Shown here one piece after another: positions 15,636 to 26,004 of a stretch of 34,207 nt of DNA. The notes beneath the pieces were generated by a model. The model was not told the origin of the DNA. It did not search any database and saw only the letters and a program-made list of their open reading frames with translations. The position numbers were made by a program, and so were the translations under genes. The DNA is from Verrucomicrobiota bacterium (GTDB taxonomy: Bacteria > Verrucomicrobiota > Verrucomicrobiia > JAWXBN01): NCBI GenBank assembly GCA_034440155.1, contig JAWXBN010000051.1, positions 1-34,207 of the forward strand, in the 5' to 3' direction. Numbering within the stretch: position 1 is the first letter of the stretch; each line of letters begins with the position of its first letter.

Positions 15636-17189
15636 ATGAAACAGATAATCAATCAATCGGGATGTAACCGAAATAATCAAGGGTCAAAAATAATCCGGAC
15701 AATTAATGCAAGACATAAGCTATTAGCAACCTTCGGTATAATCATGTCCATGATTGTATTGCCGGGTAGGGCCGGCAGCAACATCACTGCCGAAAACAAA
15801 CTCCACAGCCCAGTCATTGAATCAGGATTGGAGTGGAAACCGGGGGATCCCATGGCGGTCGCCGGAGGAGCCTTACTCTTCGACCTCCAAGAGAGGTTAC
15901 GTTTCGAATACCGCGATAATAATTTTGATTTTAATGACTATGTTGACTCGATTACCGACGATAATTATCTCCTGCAGCGTCTCAAAATCGGTATGAAAAT
16001 CAAGCCATCGGATGATTGGGCCGTTTATGTCCAAGGCCAGGATTCTCGCGAATATTTCTCAGACCGCCCTAGTTACCCAGGATTTAACGGTGCAGAGGGG
16101 GATTCATATATCGGCCTTAAACAAGGATACTTTGAATACTGGAACTTTAAAAATTGCCCGTTCGGATTTAAACTCGGTCGCCAGGAGCTCAATTACGGGG
16201 ACCAGCGTCTGGTTGGTGCTTTTGATTGGAATAATATCGGTCGCGTTTTTGACGGGTTACGGATGCATTTCGAGCAGGAGAAATGGAATATCGAGGGGTT
16301 TGCCGTACTACCGGTGAATATGAGAATCGGTGATTGGAATGAACCAGAGACTCAAGACCGCTTCTTTGGAGTGTATTATACTGCAAAATACCTGGAGTCA
16401 CAACAAACGGATGTATACGCCTTTTTCCGGAATAAAACGGATGCAAATGCTGGATTCCCTACGGGCGGTTATACACGTGAGACCCCGTTATCGCCGAATT
16501 CTGTCCCCGGCAGCCAAGCGGGTAACTATGTGACAATCGGCACCCGGGGTAAATCAACAAAGGGCAAGCTCGGCCCATGGGACTATTCCTACGAAGCAAA
16601 CTTGCAGGTCGGGACGATTGTGAATAATGCCGCTGGTACCAGCGTGCCAAATGCCACCACCCGCCGCCGTGATCTGCTCGCATATGCCGGATACATGCAA
16701 GGCGGATACACCTTTACTCACCCGATGAATCCGAGGATAGCCCTCGGATATGATTTTGCCTCGGGGGATGAGAGCTTTACGAGCGGGACGGGGAACTCTT
16801 TCCAGAATCTTTTCCCGACAAACCATAAATTCTACGGGTACATGGATCTTTTTGCATGGCGCAATTTGCACAACCCCCATGCGAACTTCAGTATTAGTCC
16901 CGTTGCCAAACTCAACCTGTCCCTCGATTACCACGCCTTCTTCCTCGCTAATACGAATGATTATTGGTACCGGGCCAACGGATACACACCTGTCAGGACC
17001 GGGGCTAACCGCCTCGTAGCAGATCGTTTTGTCGGACAAGAAATTGATCTCGTCGCTAAATATTCTGTGACAAAATGGATGAAAACTGAAATTGGTTATT
17101 CTTATTTTCTTTCGGGATCATACCTCTCTGATACGGGCCCCGGTAACAACGCAGATTTCTTCTATACCCAGGTGGAATTCCAATTCTGA
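15636..17189 (+). CDS. Outer-membrane porin of the alginate-export type, in the nitrate operon
   Basis: The 517-residue protein starts with a basic stretch and a hydrophobic segment ('LLATFGIIMSMIVLPGRAGS'), a plausible signal peptide, followed by a beta-strand-rich body with many alternating aromatic/polar residues. 'DLQERLRFEYRDNNFDF', 'RLKIGMKIKPSDDWAVYVQGQDSREY' and 'KLGRQELNYGDQRLVGAFDWNNIGRVFDG' match the alginate-export domain family of large beta-barrels, and the chain ends in Phe ('VEFQF'), as outer-membrane proteins usually do. AGGAAGAG precedes the start. Its place between the nitrate ABC transporter and the reductases suggests that it passes nitrate through the outer membrane; the substrate is inferred from context. 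Confidence 0.82.
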   Translation: MKQIINQSGCNRNNQGSKIIRTINARHKLLATFGIIMSMIVLPGRAGSNITAENKLHSPVIESGLEWKPGDPMAVAGGALLFDLQERLRFEYRDNNFDFNDYVDSITDDNYLLQRLKIGMKIKPSDDWAVYVQGQDSREYFSDRPSYPGFNGAEGDSYIGLKQGYFEYWNFKNCPFGFKLGRQELNYGDQRLVGAFDWNNIGRVFDGLRMHFEQEKWNIEGFAVLPVNMRIGDWNEPETQDRFFGVYYTAKYLESQQTDVYAFFRNKTDANAGFPTGGYTRETPLSPNSVPGSQAGNYVTIGTRGKSTKGKLGPWDYSYEANLQVGTIVNNAAGTSVPNATTRRRDLLAYAGYMQGGYTFTHPMNPRIALGYDFASGDESFTSGTGNSFQNLFPTNHKFYGYMDLFAWRNLHNPHANFSISPVAKLNLSLDYHAFFLANTNDYWYRANGYTPVRTGANRLVADRFVGQEIDLVAKYSVTKWMKTEIGYSYFLSGSYLSDTGPGNNADFFYTQVEFQF

Positions 17190-17196
17190 AGTGACT

Positions 17197-18990
17197 ATGG
17201 CCGATATCATACAAATTCCCGAATCCGCGCCATTTAGCCCGGACCAGAAAGCCTGGATCAATGGTTATCTGGCCGGTCTGATGGCTGTGGGAGCCTTGAC
17301 GGTCCCGGCGGGCACATCGGCGCAGGGACGGGCCCTTGAGGAGGGACTCCCGAGACTCTTAATCCTTTTTGGATCCCAGACGGGGACAGCCGAAGGGTAT
17401 GCACACGAGGTAGCCAAAACCGCAAAGTCATCAGGGTTTCATCCATCGGTCGTAAACATGTCGGATTATGGTTCTCTCGATCTCAACCGGGAAAAGAACG
17501 TGCTTTTGCTGATAAGCACCTATGGTGACGGGGATATGCCTGATTCGGCCCAATCCTTCTGGGATTTTCTCTCTGGCACCACGAATCTTTCTCTTCCACA
17601 TATTTCGTTCTCGGTGCTCGCATTTGGCGACAAGAACTATTCACAATTCTGCCAAGCCGGAAAGAAATTTGATTCCTTGCTCGAAACAAGTGGAGCCATA
17701 AGGATTCATCCCCGTGTGGATTGTGATGTCAATTATGAAGGTGATGCCCTCAAGTGGCTGACTGGCGTAATGCAAATCGTGGGCAAAGGAGCCCCCACGA
17801 CACAAGTGAGTGTACACGATGTGCCTCTCACGGACACGGACGATCAAGCGCACACATCTATTCCCCAATGGTCAAAATCAAATCCTTACCAATCACATTT
17901 ACTGGTTAACAGGATATTGACAGCTCAAGATTCTGAGAAAGAAACACGACATTATGAATTTAACCTAGAGAGATCAGGGCTTACTTATGAGGCGGGTGAT
18001 GCTTTAGGGGTCATACCTTCAAATGATCCTGTGCTCGTTGATGGGATTATTTCACTATTAAAGATCGATCCGGATACCCTCGTATCGACGGGAGGAGGGA
18101 GGGAAAGAAAATTGCGTGATACACTGATCAGCACCTTTGATCTTACAAAACCATCCTCTGATCTTATTTCCAGAATTGCGGAACTCTCGGGGAGTTCGGA
18201 ACTCAAACGTTTACTCGATAACGACCATACCTCAGCCTTGAAGGATTACCTGTGGGGCCGGGATGTATTGGATATTCTTGAAAGCCACACCGTTCGTTTT
18301 GAGAGTATTCAGGATTTCCTTTCGCCCCTGCGCAAATTGCAACCAAGACTTTACTCGATTTCATCATCACAGAAACTTCACCCGACATCGGTTCATTTAA
18401 CGGTCGCCACAGTCCGTTATCATTCACACGGTCGTCACCATGGAGGAGTGTGTTCCACCTTCATGGCGGACCGGGCGGGTAACTCCACTCCCGTGCCGAT
18501 TTTTGTCCATTCATCTCCTGGATTCAGGCCACCTGCGGATGCAGATGCCCCAATGATCATGGTCGGGCCCGGTACAGGCATTGCCCCTTTCCTAGCCTTT
18601 TTACAGGACCGGAGGGCTATTGGTGCCAAGGGCTCTCACTGGCTTTTCTTTGGAGAACAACATTCTACCACGGATTTTTTCTATCAGGATGAATTAGAGA
18701 AATTTGCTACAGACGGATTTCTGTCCAAGCTCTCCACGGCCTTCTCAAGGGATCAGGCACATAAGGTCTATGTCCAACACCGCATGGTCGAAGAAGCCGG
18801 AGAACTCTGGAAATGGCTTCAAGAAGGCGCCTATTTTTATGTCTGTGGGGATGCGAGCCGAATGGCTAAAGACGTGGATGTCGCACTCCACGAAGTCTGT
18901 GAAAAGGCGGGTGGCCTCTCTTCAGTCCAGGCATCTGAATACATTAAAAAACTCAAGATGGAAAAACGTTATTGTCGTGACGTTTATTAG
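17197..18990 (+). CDS. CysJ-like NAD(P)H diflavin reductase (electron donor for NirA)
   Basis: The 597-residue protein has an N-terminal flavodoxin domain (FMN loop GSQTGTAEG from residue 59, 'STYGDGDMPD'), then an FAD-binding region (RLYSISSS, 384-391; 'GGVCSTFMAD') and an NAD(P)H-binding part (GPGTGIAPF, 457-465; 'FYVCGDASRMAKDVD'). This is the layout of the sulfite reductase flavoprotein CysJ and cytochrome P450 reductase. Here it precedes a nitrite reductase, so it probably passes electrons from NAD(P)H to NirA. Residues 17-28 (QKAWINGYLAGL) form a short helix also found at the N-terminus of NirA. The start at 17197 was chosen over an ATG at 17092 that lies inside the porin gene. Confidence 0.88.
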   Translation: MADIIQIPESAPFSPDQKAWINGYLAGLMAVGALTVPAGTSAQGRALEEGLPRLLILFGSQTGTAEGYAHEVAKTAKSSGFHPSVVNMSDYGSLDLNREKNVLLLISTYGDGDMPDSAQSFWDFLSGTTNLSLPHISFSVLAFGDKNYSQFCQAGKKFDSLLETSGAIRIHPRVDCDVNYEGDALKWLTGVMQIVGKGAPTTQVSVHDVPLTDTDDQAHTSIPQWSKSNPYQSHLLVNRILTAQDSEKETRHYEFNLERSGLTYEAGDALGVIPSNDPVLVDGIISLLKIDPDTLVSTGGGRERKLRDTLISTFDLTKPSSDLISRIAELSGSSELKRLLDNDHTSALKDYLWGRDVLDILESHTVRFESIQDFLSPLRKLQPRLYSISSSQKLHPTSVHLTVATVRYHSHGRHHGGVCSTFMADRAGNSTPVPIFVHSSPGFRPPADADAPMIMVGPGTGIAPFLAFLQDRRAIGAKGSHWLFFGEQHSTTDFFYQDELEKFATDGFLSKLSTAFSRDQAHKVYVQHRMVEEAGELWKWLQEGAYFYVCGDASRMAKDVDVALHEVCEKAGGLSSVQASEYIKKLKMEKRYCRDVY

Positions 18991-19003
18991 AAAGTGTATC
19001 CCT

Positions 19004-20788
19004 ATGATATCTAAACAAAAGACTCCTGATTTGATTAATGGAAAAATCGTCACCGACGATCAGAAATCTTATTTGCAAGGCTTTTTTAGTGGTTTGGCAA
19101 ACCGGGGAATTACTTTTTCAGATTTACAAGGGCTTTTCTCGGGGCCGGATAACATGAAGCCGACGACTAAAAATACTGATGTCCCCTTGATTTTTGAAGA
19201 ACGCGTCAAGAATGAGGAACACCCCCTGGACAGTTATTATCTTCTCGTGGAAAATGCCCAAAATAATAAAGCCCCCGATAAAGAGGAGACATTCCGTTTT
19301 AAATGGCATGGGCTCTTCTTTTTAAGTCCGGTGAAAGATGCTTATATGGCGCGTCTGAGGATACCAGGTGGTTTCTTAAAAACATTTCAGCTCCGTGAAA
19401 TTGCTAATACGGCCCAAGAACTCACGAGTGGTTACGTTCAGATCACGACACGTGCCAATTTTCAAATCAGGCTTATTGAGCCCCGCAATACCATGGAATT
19501 CCTAAGGCGTATCCAGTCGGTGGGGTTACATACCCGTGGGTCTGGGGCAGATAATATCCGTAATATCACGACAAATCCAACTGCTGGTATTGATCCGCAC
19601 GAATTAATAGATACGACCCCGTTTGTCCACGAGTTAGGGCAATTCATTCTTTCCCACAGGGAATTTTATGATTTGCCACGGAAATTTAATATTGCATTTG
19701 ATGGCGGTGGATTAATCGGGTCTGTCGAAGATACAAATGATATAGGATGCAAGGCTGTCCGGGTAATTCAAAATAACCAAGGAATAGAACCGGGAATCTA
19801 TTTTCGTATTAAGCTTGGTGGGGCTACTGGACACAAGGCTTTCGCCCACGATACCGGTGTCTTAATTCGGCCTGAAGGACTGGTTCAAGCCGTTCTAGCA
19901 CTGATCCGTGTCTTTATCACACATGGTTGCAGGACGGATCGTAAAAAATCTAGGCTCAAACATCTTTTGGAAAAAATGCCGATTCCCGATTATATAACCG
20001 CTGCAGAATCCCTCTTGGGGAGCAAACTGCTCAGAGACCCTTTTGATAAAGATGGTGTGTCTGGAATCTGTGCGCCCCACATACTCCCCCCTGCACCCCA
20101 TTCCCATGTAGGCGTCTTCCCCCAAAAACAAGAAGGGTTTTATTATATAGGCATAGGAATCCCTGTAGGCCAGGTCACCCCACACCAATTACTGGCTTTA
20201 GCAGATATCGCGGATCAATACGGTCACGGGGAGATAAGACTGAGTGTTTGGCAGAATATTATTCTTCCATGGATCATCGAGGGAATGCTCGATAAGGCTC
20301 TCAAAAAAATCCATAAACTGGGTTTTACCGTCGAGCCATCGAATGTCAGCAGCGGGATTATTGCCTGTACCGGAAACCGGTTTTGCAAGTATGCAGCGAG
20401 TGATACAAAGGCACACGCTATTGCACTCGGGAAATATTTAGATAAGAAGGTATTATTGAAACACCCCGTAAATATTCATTTTACAGGGTGCCCTCATTCT
20501 TGTGCCCAGCATTATATGGGGGATATTGGCCTATTGGCCACAAAGGTCGGTTCCGGCCCGACGTCTGTCGAAGGGTATCATATTACTATTGGCGGGGGAT
20601 TTGGTGAGTCCCGCTCCATTGGAAGGGAAATATTCAAGAGTATTCCCTTTAGTGAATTACCCCAGTTAATCGAAAAAATACTTAATGGCTACCTTCGCCA
20701 TACGTCGGATATTGGCGGGAGTTTCCAGGATTTCACCCGTCGCCATGATATCAACACACTCCAGGCTATATTTACTAATAACGAATGA
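19004..20788 (+). CDS. nirA: Siroheme [4Fe-4S] nitrite reductase, NirA type
   Basis: The 594-residue protein carries the siroheme/[4Fe-4S] ligands Cys455 and Cys461 (CTGNRFC) and Cys496 and Cys500 (CPHSC). It has the two-fold nitrite/sulfite reductase ferredoxin-like half-domains ('ARLRIPGGFLKTFQLREIA', 'RLSVWQNIILPWI'). The 'TGNRFCKYAASDTKAHA' and 'TGCPHSCAQHYMGDIGLLA' wording is that of NirA rather than CysI. It reduces nitrite to ammonium with six electrons in the cytoplasm. Residues 20-31 (QKSYLQGFFSGL) resemble the N-terminal helix of the flavoprotein encoded upstream. An open frame extends to 18704 inside the flavoprotein gene, but the ATG at 19004 follows the flavoprotein stop by 13 bases and is preferred. 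It overlaps the next gene by 4 bases. Confidence 0.92.
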   Translation: MISKQKTPDLINGKIVTDDQKSYLQGFFSGLANRGITFSDLQGLFSGPDNMKPTTKNTDVPLIFEERVKNEEHPLDSYYLLVENAQNNKAPDKEETFRFKWHGLFFLSPVKDAYMARLRIPGGFLKTFQLREIANTAQELTSGYVQITTRANFQIRLIEPRNTMEFLRRIQSVGLHTRGSGADNIRNITTNPTAGIDPHELIDTTPFVHELGQFILSHREFYDLPRKFNIAFDGGGLIGSVEDTNDIGCKAVRVIQNNQGIEPGIYFRIKLGGATGHKAFAHDTGVLIRPEGLVQAVLALIRVFITHGCRTDRKKSRLKHLLEKMPIPDYITAAESLLGSKLLRDPFDKDGVSGICAPHILPPAPHSHVGVFPQKQEGFYYIGIGIPVGQVTPHQLLALADIADQYGHGEIRLSVWQNIILPWIIEGMLDKALKKIHKLGFTVEPSNVSSGIIACTGNRFCKYAASDTKAHAIALGKYLDKKVLLKHPVNIHFTGCPHSCAQHYMGDIGLLATKVGSGPTSVEGYHITIGGGFGESRSIGREIFKSIPFSELPQLIEKILNGYLRHTSDIGGSFQDFTRRHDINTLQAIFTNNE

Positions 20789-22518
20789 TTCCTCCCTTAA
20801 AATATTCCGAAGGTGACTTGCAGGAGCAAATCCCCAGAGCAAAACCTGTTTCCACAAAGGATCTGCTTCAAAATTTGCTTATCGAGCAAAGGTCATTAAC
20901 CGCTGTCGAGGAATTCGCACAGCAACACGCCGATATTCACCATCCATTACAGGCTAAATACTATCAAAACCTTATTCCTGTGAATCTTCCGCAATCAGGG
21001 GAACAATTTGCTTTTGAAGTCGATTTGGATCGCTGCTCCTCCTGTAAGGCCTGTGTGAGTGCCTGTCACAGCTTGAACGGTCTCGGTGATGATGAAATAT
21101 GGCGATCTGTAGGCGTTCTCCATCCGGCTGTGAACGCGGGCCAGGGACAAGTCACAGTAACGACCGCCTGCCATCACTGTCTGGAGCCCGGATGTCTCGA
21201 AGGATGTCCGGTCACAGCCTACGAAAAGGACGTGATAACAGGAATCGTCCGCCACTTGAATGACCAATGTATAGGTTGCCAGTATTGCGTCATGAAATGT
21301 CCCTATGATGTGCCCAAATACTCGCCACATCTCGGGATAATCAGGAAATGTGATATGTGCCACGATCGCCTCAAATCATTGGAAGCACCGGCATGTGTAC
21401 AAGCATGCCCAAATGAAGCCATTAAAATCACAATCGTCTCCACTGCCTCGATTTCAGAGCGGGCGGCTAATGGCGTTTTTCTGCCGGACTCTCCTGATCC
21501 CGGGTACACAAAGCCCGGTACGGTTTATACTTCTTCAAAACCCATTCCTTCAAATATGCTGGGCGGGGATCATGATAAATTAATCATCCAAGACGGACAT
21601 TGGCCACTGGCTGTGATGCTGGTATTGACCCAGGCTGGGATTGGATTTTTAGGGGCTCAAATAATCGGCAGTGCCGTCGGAGTATTACCCACTCTCGCCA
21701 ACCGATGGATGGCACTCCTGGGATTAATTATTTTCTCCGGTGGAATGGCTAGTAGCATCCTGCATTTGGGGCAACCGCTGAAGGCATGGCGCTTTTTCCT
21801 TGGATTACGCACATCGTGGCTCAGTAGGGAAATTCTGGCTTTTGGCGTTTTGACATTATTGGCGACTGTTTATGTCCTCGCATTATGGACGGAGCCTATT
21901 TTAGAAGGACTATCCACACACTCCCCCAGCAGGTTAATCTCAGGGTGGATACAGGGGCAGTACCATTGGGTGCAGACAATTTATCCGGCTGTATTACCTA
22001 TTGTCTCTGTCACCATCCTGATCGTGGGGATCACCGCAGTATTTACTTCCGTCATGGTTTACGCTGTTACTCGGCGGCAATTCTGGCGTTGGGAAGTCAC
22101 CTTGCCACGTTTTCTCGGGACTGTCATTATTTTTGGTCTGTTTGGGCTGCTCTATTTTACCCTTCATTTCAGATCATTTCCCGTCGATATAACATTGTTA
22201 ATATGGGCAGTGGTGATATCGTGTACATTTAAAATACTCGGGGAAATGTCTCTATTCCTCCACCTACGGGACAGGGGACACCCGGCGATCAAACGCACGG
22301 CCATCCTCTTGCGAGGGCCTCTCAAAAAACTTATGCTCACGCGGATCATCTCAGGAATAGCAGGAGGAATTTTCCTGCCCTTACTCCTTTTGACTCCAAA
22401 TGGTCACCCGCTTTTTGTCGCATCACTCTCATTAGGATTTTGGCTATTAGGTGAATTCACTGAACGCTCACTTTTTTTTAAAGCGGTTTCTCCCGATAAA
22501 ATGCCAGGAGGAATATGA
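20785..22518 (+). CDS. Fused four-cluster Fe-S / DmsC-type membrane anchor subunit
   Basis: The 577-residue protein fuses two subunits that are separate in DMSO reductase. After an ~80-residue lead, four Cys groups (first C84-x2-C87-x2-C90-x3-C94; then 'CHHCLEPGC', '[11 protein letters not shown]' and 'CDMCHDR...CVQAC') provide ligands for four [4Fe-4S] clusters, as in DmsB. From about residue 270 the protein is hydrophobic with roughly eight membrane segments ('[20 protein letters not shown]' opens this part), as in the quinol-oxidising anchor DmsC. There is no signal peptide, so the clusters face the cytoplasm. It overlaps nirA and the nitrate reductase by 4 bases each, so it is probably the electron-input subunit of the latter. 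Confidence 0.88.
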   Translation: MIPPLKYSEGDLQEQIPRAKPVSTKDLLQNLLIEQRSLTAVEEFAQQHADIHHPLQAKYYQNLIPVNLPQSGEQFAFEVDLDRCSSCKACVSACHSLNGLGDDEIWRSVGVLHPAVNAGQGQVTVTTACHHCLEPGCLEGCPVTAYEKDVITGIVRHLNDQCIGCQYCVMKCPYDVPKYSPHLGIIRKCDMCHDRLKSLEAPACVQACPNEAIKITIVSTASISERAANGVFLPDSPDPGYTKPGTVYTSSKPIPSNMLGGDHDKLIIQDGHWPLAVMLVLTQAGIGFLGAQIIGSAVGVLPTLANRWMALLGLIIFSGGMASSILHLGQPLKAWRFFLGLRTSWLSREILAFGVLTLLATVYVLALWTEPILEGLSTHSPSRLISGWIQGQYHWVQTIYPAVLPIVSVTILIVGITAVFTSVMVYAVTRRQFWRWEVTLPRFLGTVIIFGLFGLLYFTLHFRSFPVDITLLIWAVVISCTFKILGEMSLFLHLRDRGHPAIKRTAILLRGPLKKLMLTRIISGIAGGIFLPLLLLTPNGHPLFVASLSLGFWLLGEFTERSLFFKAVSPDKMPGGI

Positions 22519-24734
22519 TTAATCTCAAAAGGATTAAAATTCCCGATATTAAAAAAATACGCGAGTGGAAAGGGGCACTGACAGCGGAACTAGTCCAGTT
22601 TCCCGGAAAATTCGGGTTAGGCAGGTTGCCTAAACGTTTGGAACCCGATGCGACGACCACCGCGGTCTGTGGTTTTTGCTCAACGGGATGCGGGCTTGAT
22701 ATCCACCTCAAAAATGGTGAAGCAATCAATCTTTCAGGTAAAACCGATTATCCGGTGAATCTCGGCATGGCGTGCCCCAAAGGATGGGAAGCCCTTTCAC
22801 CCCTTGATGCGCCTGACCGTGCCCTGACCCCCTTATACCGCAGTACACGCGAAGGTGACCCAAAACCAATATCATGGGAATCGGCCATAAACCTTTTCTG
22901 TGAAAAATTCAAACGCGTCATGGACACTCATGGTTCTGGCTCAGTTGCTTTCTTGAGCTCGGGGCAAATTGCTACCGAGGAAATGGCCTTCCTCGGGGCA
23001 CTCGCGAAATTTGGAATGGGTTGGATTCATGGTGATAGTAACACCCGTCAATGTATGGCCACTGCCGCTACTGCTTATAAACAGTCGTTTGGTTTTGATG
23101 CACCTCCTTATACCTATCAGGATTTTGAAGAGTCAGACGTGATTATTTTAATCGGTTCAAACATTTGTATAGCCCATCCTATTATGTGGCAAAGGGTTTT
23201 ACGGAATAAAAACAAGCCCGAAATCATCGTCATCGATCCGCGCAAAACTGAAACAGCTGTTGCAGCCACCCGACATTATGCCTTATCCCCTAAAAGCGAC
23301 CTTACGCTCCTTTACGGTATCGCCCATATACTCATCCAGGAGGACTGGGTAAAACATACTTATATAGAGGCTCATACTGAAGGATTTGAAGATTTTAAGG
23401 AGCACACCGCTCACTTTACCCCGCAAATGGTTTCGGAAACGTCCGGTTTGTCCGTTAAAGAACTCTACGAATTTGCATACACGATCGCCCATGGCAAAAG
23501 GGTTTCATTCTGGTGGACGATGGGTGTCAACCAAGGGCATGAATCCACCCGGACAGCACAAGCCATTATTAATCTCGCCCTCATGACAGCCAATGTGGGC
23601 AGGCCGGGGACAGGGGCAAATTCAATTACCGGCCAGTGTAATGCCATGGGATCAAGGCTTTTCAGTAATACCAGCTCCCTATTCGGCGGCAGGGACTTTA
23701 CCAAAGCCTCGGATCGACTGTGTGTAGCGGATATTCTTGCTATTCCTCTCGATAAAATACCGGTAAATAATAGTCTGGCCTACGACCAGATTATCGACGG
23801 AATCGATGAAGGAAAAATCAAAGGACTCTGGATTATCGGGACCAATACCGCACATTCCTGGATTAATCAGGAACGGTTTCGTCGCATTGCCCAGAAACTT
23901 GAATTCCTTGTTGTTCAAGACATGTACTCCACTACCGATACCGCGCAAATTGCGGATTTAGTCTTGCCTGCGGCTGGATGGGGAGAAAAGAATGGCACGA
24001 TGATTAACTCTGAACGCCGGATTGGTTTAATTAAGAAAGTCAGAAAAGCACCCGGAGAAGCACTATCAGATTTTAACATCTTTAAACTGATTGCGAATGC
24101 ATGGGGTTGCGGGGCTGAATTTGATCGTTGGAATAGCCCGGAAGAAGTTTTTCAAATCATCAAAGATATTTCCAAAGACCAGCCCTGTGATTTGACAGGA
24201 ATACGGGACTATCAAATGATCGATCATGCCCATGGCATTCAATGGCCCTTCCGGGAGGGGGATATATTAACGAGTGATCAACGTCGTTTATTTTCTGATG
24301 GCCTATTTTTCACTCCCACAAACCGGGCGAAATTTATTTTTGAAATGCCAAACGCTCCATCAGAGCAAATAAATCATCATTATCCCTTTATCCTACTCAC
24401 CGGCAGGGGAAGCTCCTCCCAGTGGCACACACTCACACGGAGCGGCAAGTCTGATGTGTTAAATGCATTATCTCCTGACTGCCTTTGCGTGGAAATTAAT
24501 CAGGAGGATGCTGCCCTGTCGAATATTTATACCGGTGACTCCGTTACAGTCGAATCATCCCGCAAAAAAATTATTTGCGTGGCCCGGGTCACGCCCAATA
24601 TAAAACCGGGACAATTATTCATGCCCATGCATTTTGTCGAGGTGAACAAGCTTACCCAAGACAGCTTCGATCCTTATTCCCGACAGCCTTCATACAAATA
24701 TTCTGCGGTTAAAATCTCAAAAACAAAATCATAA
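22515..24734 (+). CDS. nasA: Assimilatory nitrate reductase, bis-MGD molybdopterin catalytic subunit
   Basis: The 739-residue protein binds an N-terminal [4Fe-4S] cluster (Cys52, Cys55, Cys59, Cys87) and has the molybdopterin oxidoreductase fold, with '[16 protein letters not shown]' placing Cys180 as the probable molybdenum ligand, as in NasA/NapA. The C-terminal part carries the molydopterin dinucleotide-binding domain ('[19 protein letters not shown]'). There is no twin-arginine signal, so it is cytoplasmic, which fits an assimilatory enzyme reducing nitrate to nitrite. It is the last gene of the operon, coupled to the Fe-S/anchor gene by an ATGA overlap and a GGAGGAAT site. Other bis-MGD oxidoreductases are possible in principle, but the neighbours strongly favour nitrate. 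Confidence 0.9.
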   Translation: MINLKRIKIPDIKKIREWKGALTAELVQFPGKFGLGRLPKRLEPDATTTAVCGFCSTGCGLDIHLKNGEAINLSGKTDYPVNLGMACPKGWEALSPLDAPDRALTPLYRSTREGDPKPISWESAINLFCEKFKRVMDTHGSGSVAFLSSGQIATEEMAFLGALAKFGMGWIHGDSNTRQCMATAATAYKQSFGFDAPPYTYQDFEESDVIILIGSNICIAHPIMWQRVLRNKNKPEIIVIDPRKTETAVAATRHYALSPKSDLTLLYGIAHILIQEDWVKHTYIEAHTEGFEDFKEHTAHFTPQMVSETSGLSVKELYEFAYTIAHGKRVSFWWTMGVNQGHESTRTAQAIINLALMTANVGRPGTGANSITGQCNAMGSRLFSNTSSLFGGRDFTKASDRLCVADILAIPLDKIPVNNSLAYDQIIDGIDEGKIKGLWIIGTNTAHSWINQERFRRIAQKLEFLVVQDMYSTTDTAQIADLVLPAAGWGEKNGTMINSERRIGLIKKVRKAPGEALSDFNIFKLIANAWGCGAEFDRWNSPEEVFQIIKDISKDQPCDLTGIRDYQMIDHAHGIQWPFREGDILTSDQRRLFSDGLFFTPTNRAKFIFEMPNAPSEQINHHYPFILLTGRGSSSQWHTLTRSGKSDVLNALSPDCLCVEINQEDAALSNIYTGDSVTVESSRKKIICVARVTPNIKPGQLFMPMHFVEVNKLTQDSFDPYSRQPSYKYSAVKISKTKS

Positions 24735-24886
24735 ACCTCCTTGTTAAGCAACTAGCCCCGGTAGATAGTCCGAGGATATCTGCGGTCATTTAAAAATCTC
24801 CCATTTCCTCACAACCCAAATCATACATATTATATTCGTGGGCTTCCTGCACTCCGTGGTGCAAATTGCGCTCCTCAAAGGGGATT
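24735..24886. other. Gene-free gap after the nitrate island
   Basis: This 150-base gap holds one exact copy of the iterated nonamer (24861-24869) and a small hairpin, GGGGAT at 24880-24885 with ATCCCC at 24889-24894, that touches the end of the adjacent pseudogene. No convincing terminator follows nasA. Confidence 0.5.
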
Positions 24887-25940
24887 TTATCCCCAGAGAT
24901 ACGAGATGGGAACAGCGAAGAGCTGAGGGCCGAATGGCACGATAGATTCCCCGTCATAAAGCAAGACTCCGGAGGAAAAGGTCTTGCCCGTATCGCCATG
25001 CAATTTGCGCAGGCCCTTAAAATCCGCCTCAGTCACCGTTGATGATGCCTTAATTTCAATTCCCGCAATCTTACCTGCTGATTCAATAACGATATCGACT
25101 TCGACCCCATCTTTATCCCGGAAGTGGCTGAAACTCACAAACTGGGCACGCCCAGTGGATTGTCGACGCAATTCCTGATAATAAAATGTCTCCAAAAGCC
25201 GTCCGAAAGCGGAACGATCCTGCCAAAGAGTTTCCTCATCCAATCCTAAAATGGTACACGCCAAGCCGGTATCCCCAAAATGAAGTTTGCCCGTTTTGAT
25301 GAGACGCTTCAACCGGTTGCTGTGCCATGGGGGGGGAGCTCTCCTAAGAGGAAAATCCTCGCCAAGAGAGTCAAATACTCGCGGATCGTGGGGCGGCTGA
25401 TCTGGAAAGGTGCCGCTAGCTCGGAAACATTGACCAGGCAGGCGGCTTGTCCTGCCGCCAGACTCAGGAGCCGGGGCAGGGCATCAAGGGCCCTGATATG
25501 CCCCAAGTCACGAATATCCCGTTAAATCAATGTTTCAACATAATCACGATACCAAGCGGCTTGTCTGTGGGCAGAGCTGCGTGCTAAAGCGGCAGGGTAT
25601 CCCCCACGGGTGATCCCCCGGGCTAAATCCTTGCCTTGGCGCACCCCGCTCACCCCGGCCTTCCAGTCACCGCTCAAAAGCTTTGTGATCAATCGGGGTT
25701 TACTTCCGCAGAGTTCGGCTTGTGTGATTGGATGAAGCCGCAAAATGTCTAATCGTCTGGCCATTGAATCGGCAAGCTAGGGCAAAAGCAGGACTTCATC
25801 CAAAATCACCTTTTCGGGCAGGCTGGCGACAAATCCGACAGGATCGGATTGTGCCACTGACTTTTGCACATCATCATCAAAAGTCAGATACTCATATCCC
25901 CTTTGCTCACCCACAAGATGAATGAATCGGCTAATTGCAA
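24887..25940 (-). pseudogene. Broken AAA ATPase with DUF4143 domain
   Basis: Three reading-frame pieces on the minus strand together spell an ATPase of the AAA_14/DUF4143 family: 'GEQRGYEYLTFDDD', 'LPEKVILDEV', 'DILRLHPITQAEL', 'ISRPTIREYLTLLARIF' and 'KLHFGDTGLACTILGLDE'. It is inactivated in several ways. The N-terminus with the Walker A loop is missing. The segment expected between 'LDEV' and 'LLLP' appears deleted and is followed by an in-frame TAG (near 25777). A TAA (25522-25524) interrupts 'ETLI*RDIRDL'. An 8-base G-run (25329-25336, C-run on the coding strand) is one base short, since adding a base joins the frames into 'PPPWHSNRLKRLIKTGKLHF'. The end of the left boundary at about 25940 is approximate. 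Confidence 0.85.
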
Positions 25941-26004
25941 GTTTATATCCGTCCAATAGAAAGTTAGCGTTCGTCCAATTGAAAAAATATATTAGCCAGG
26001 AAGG

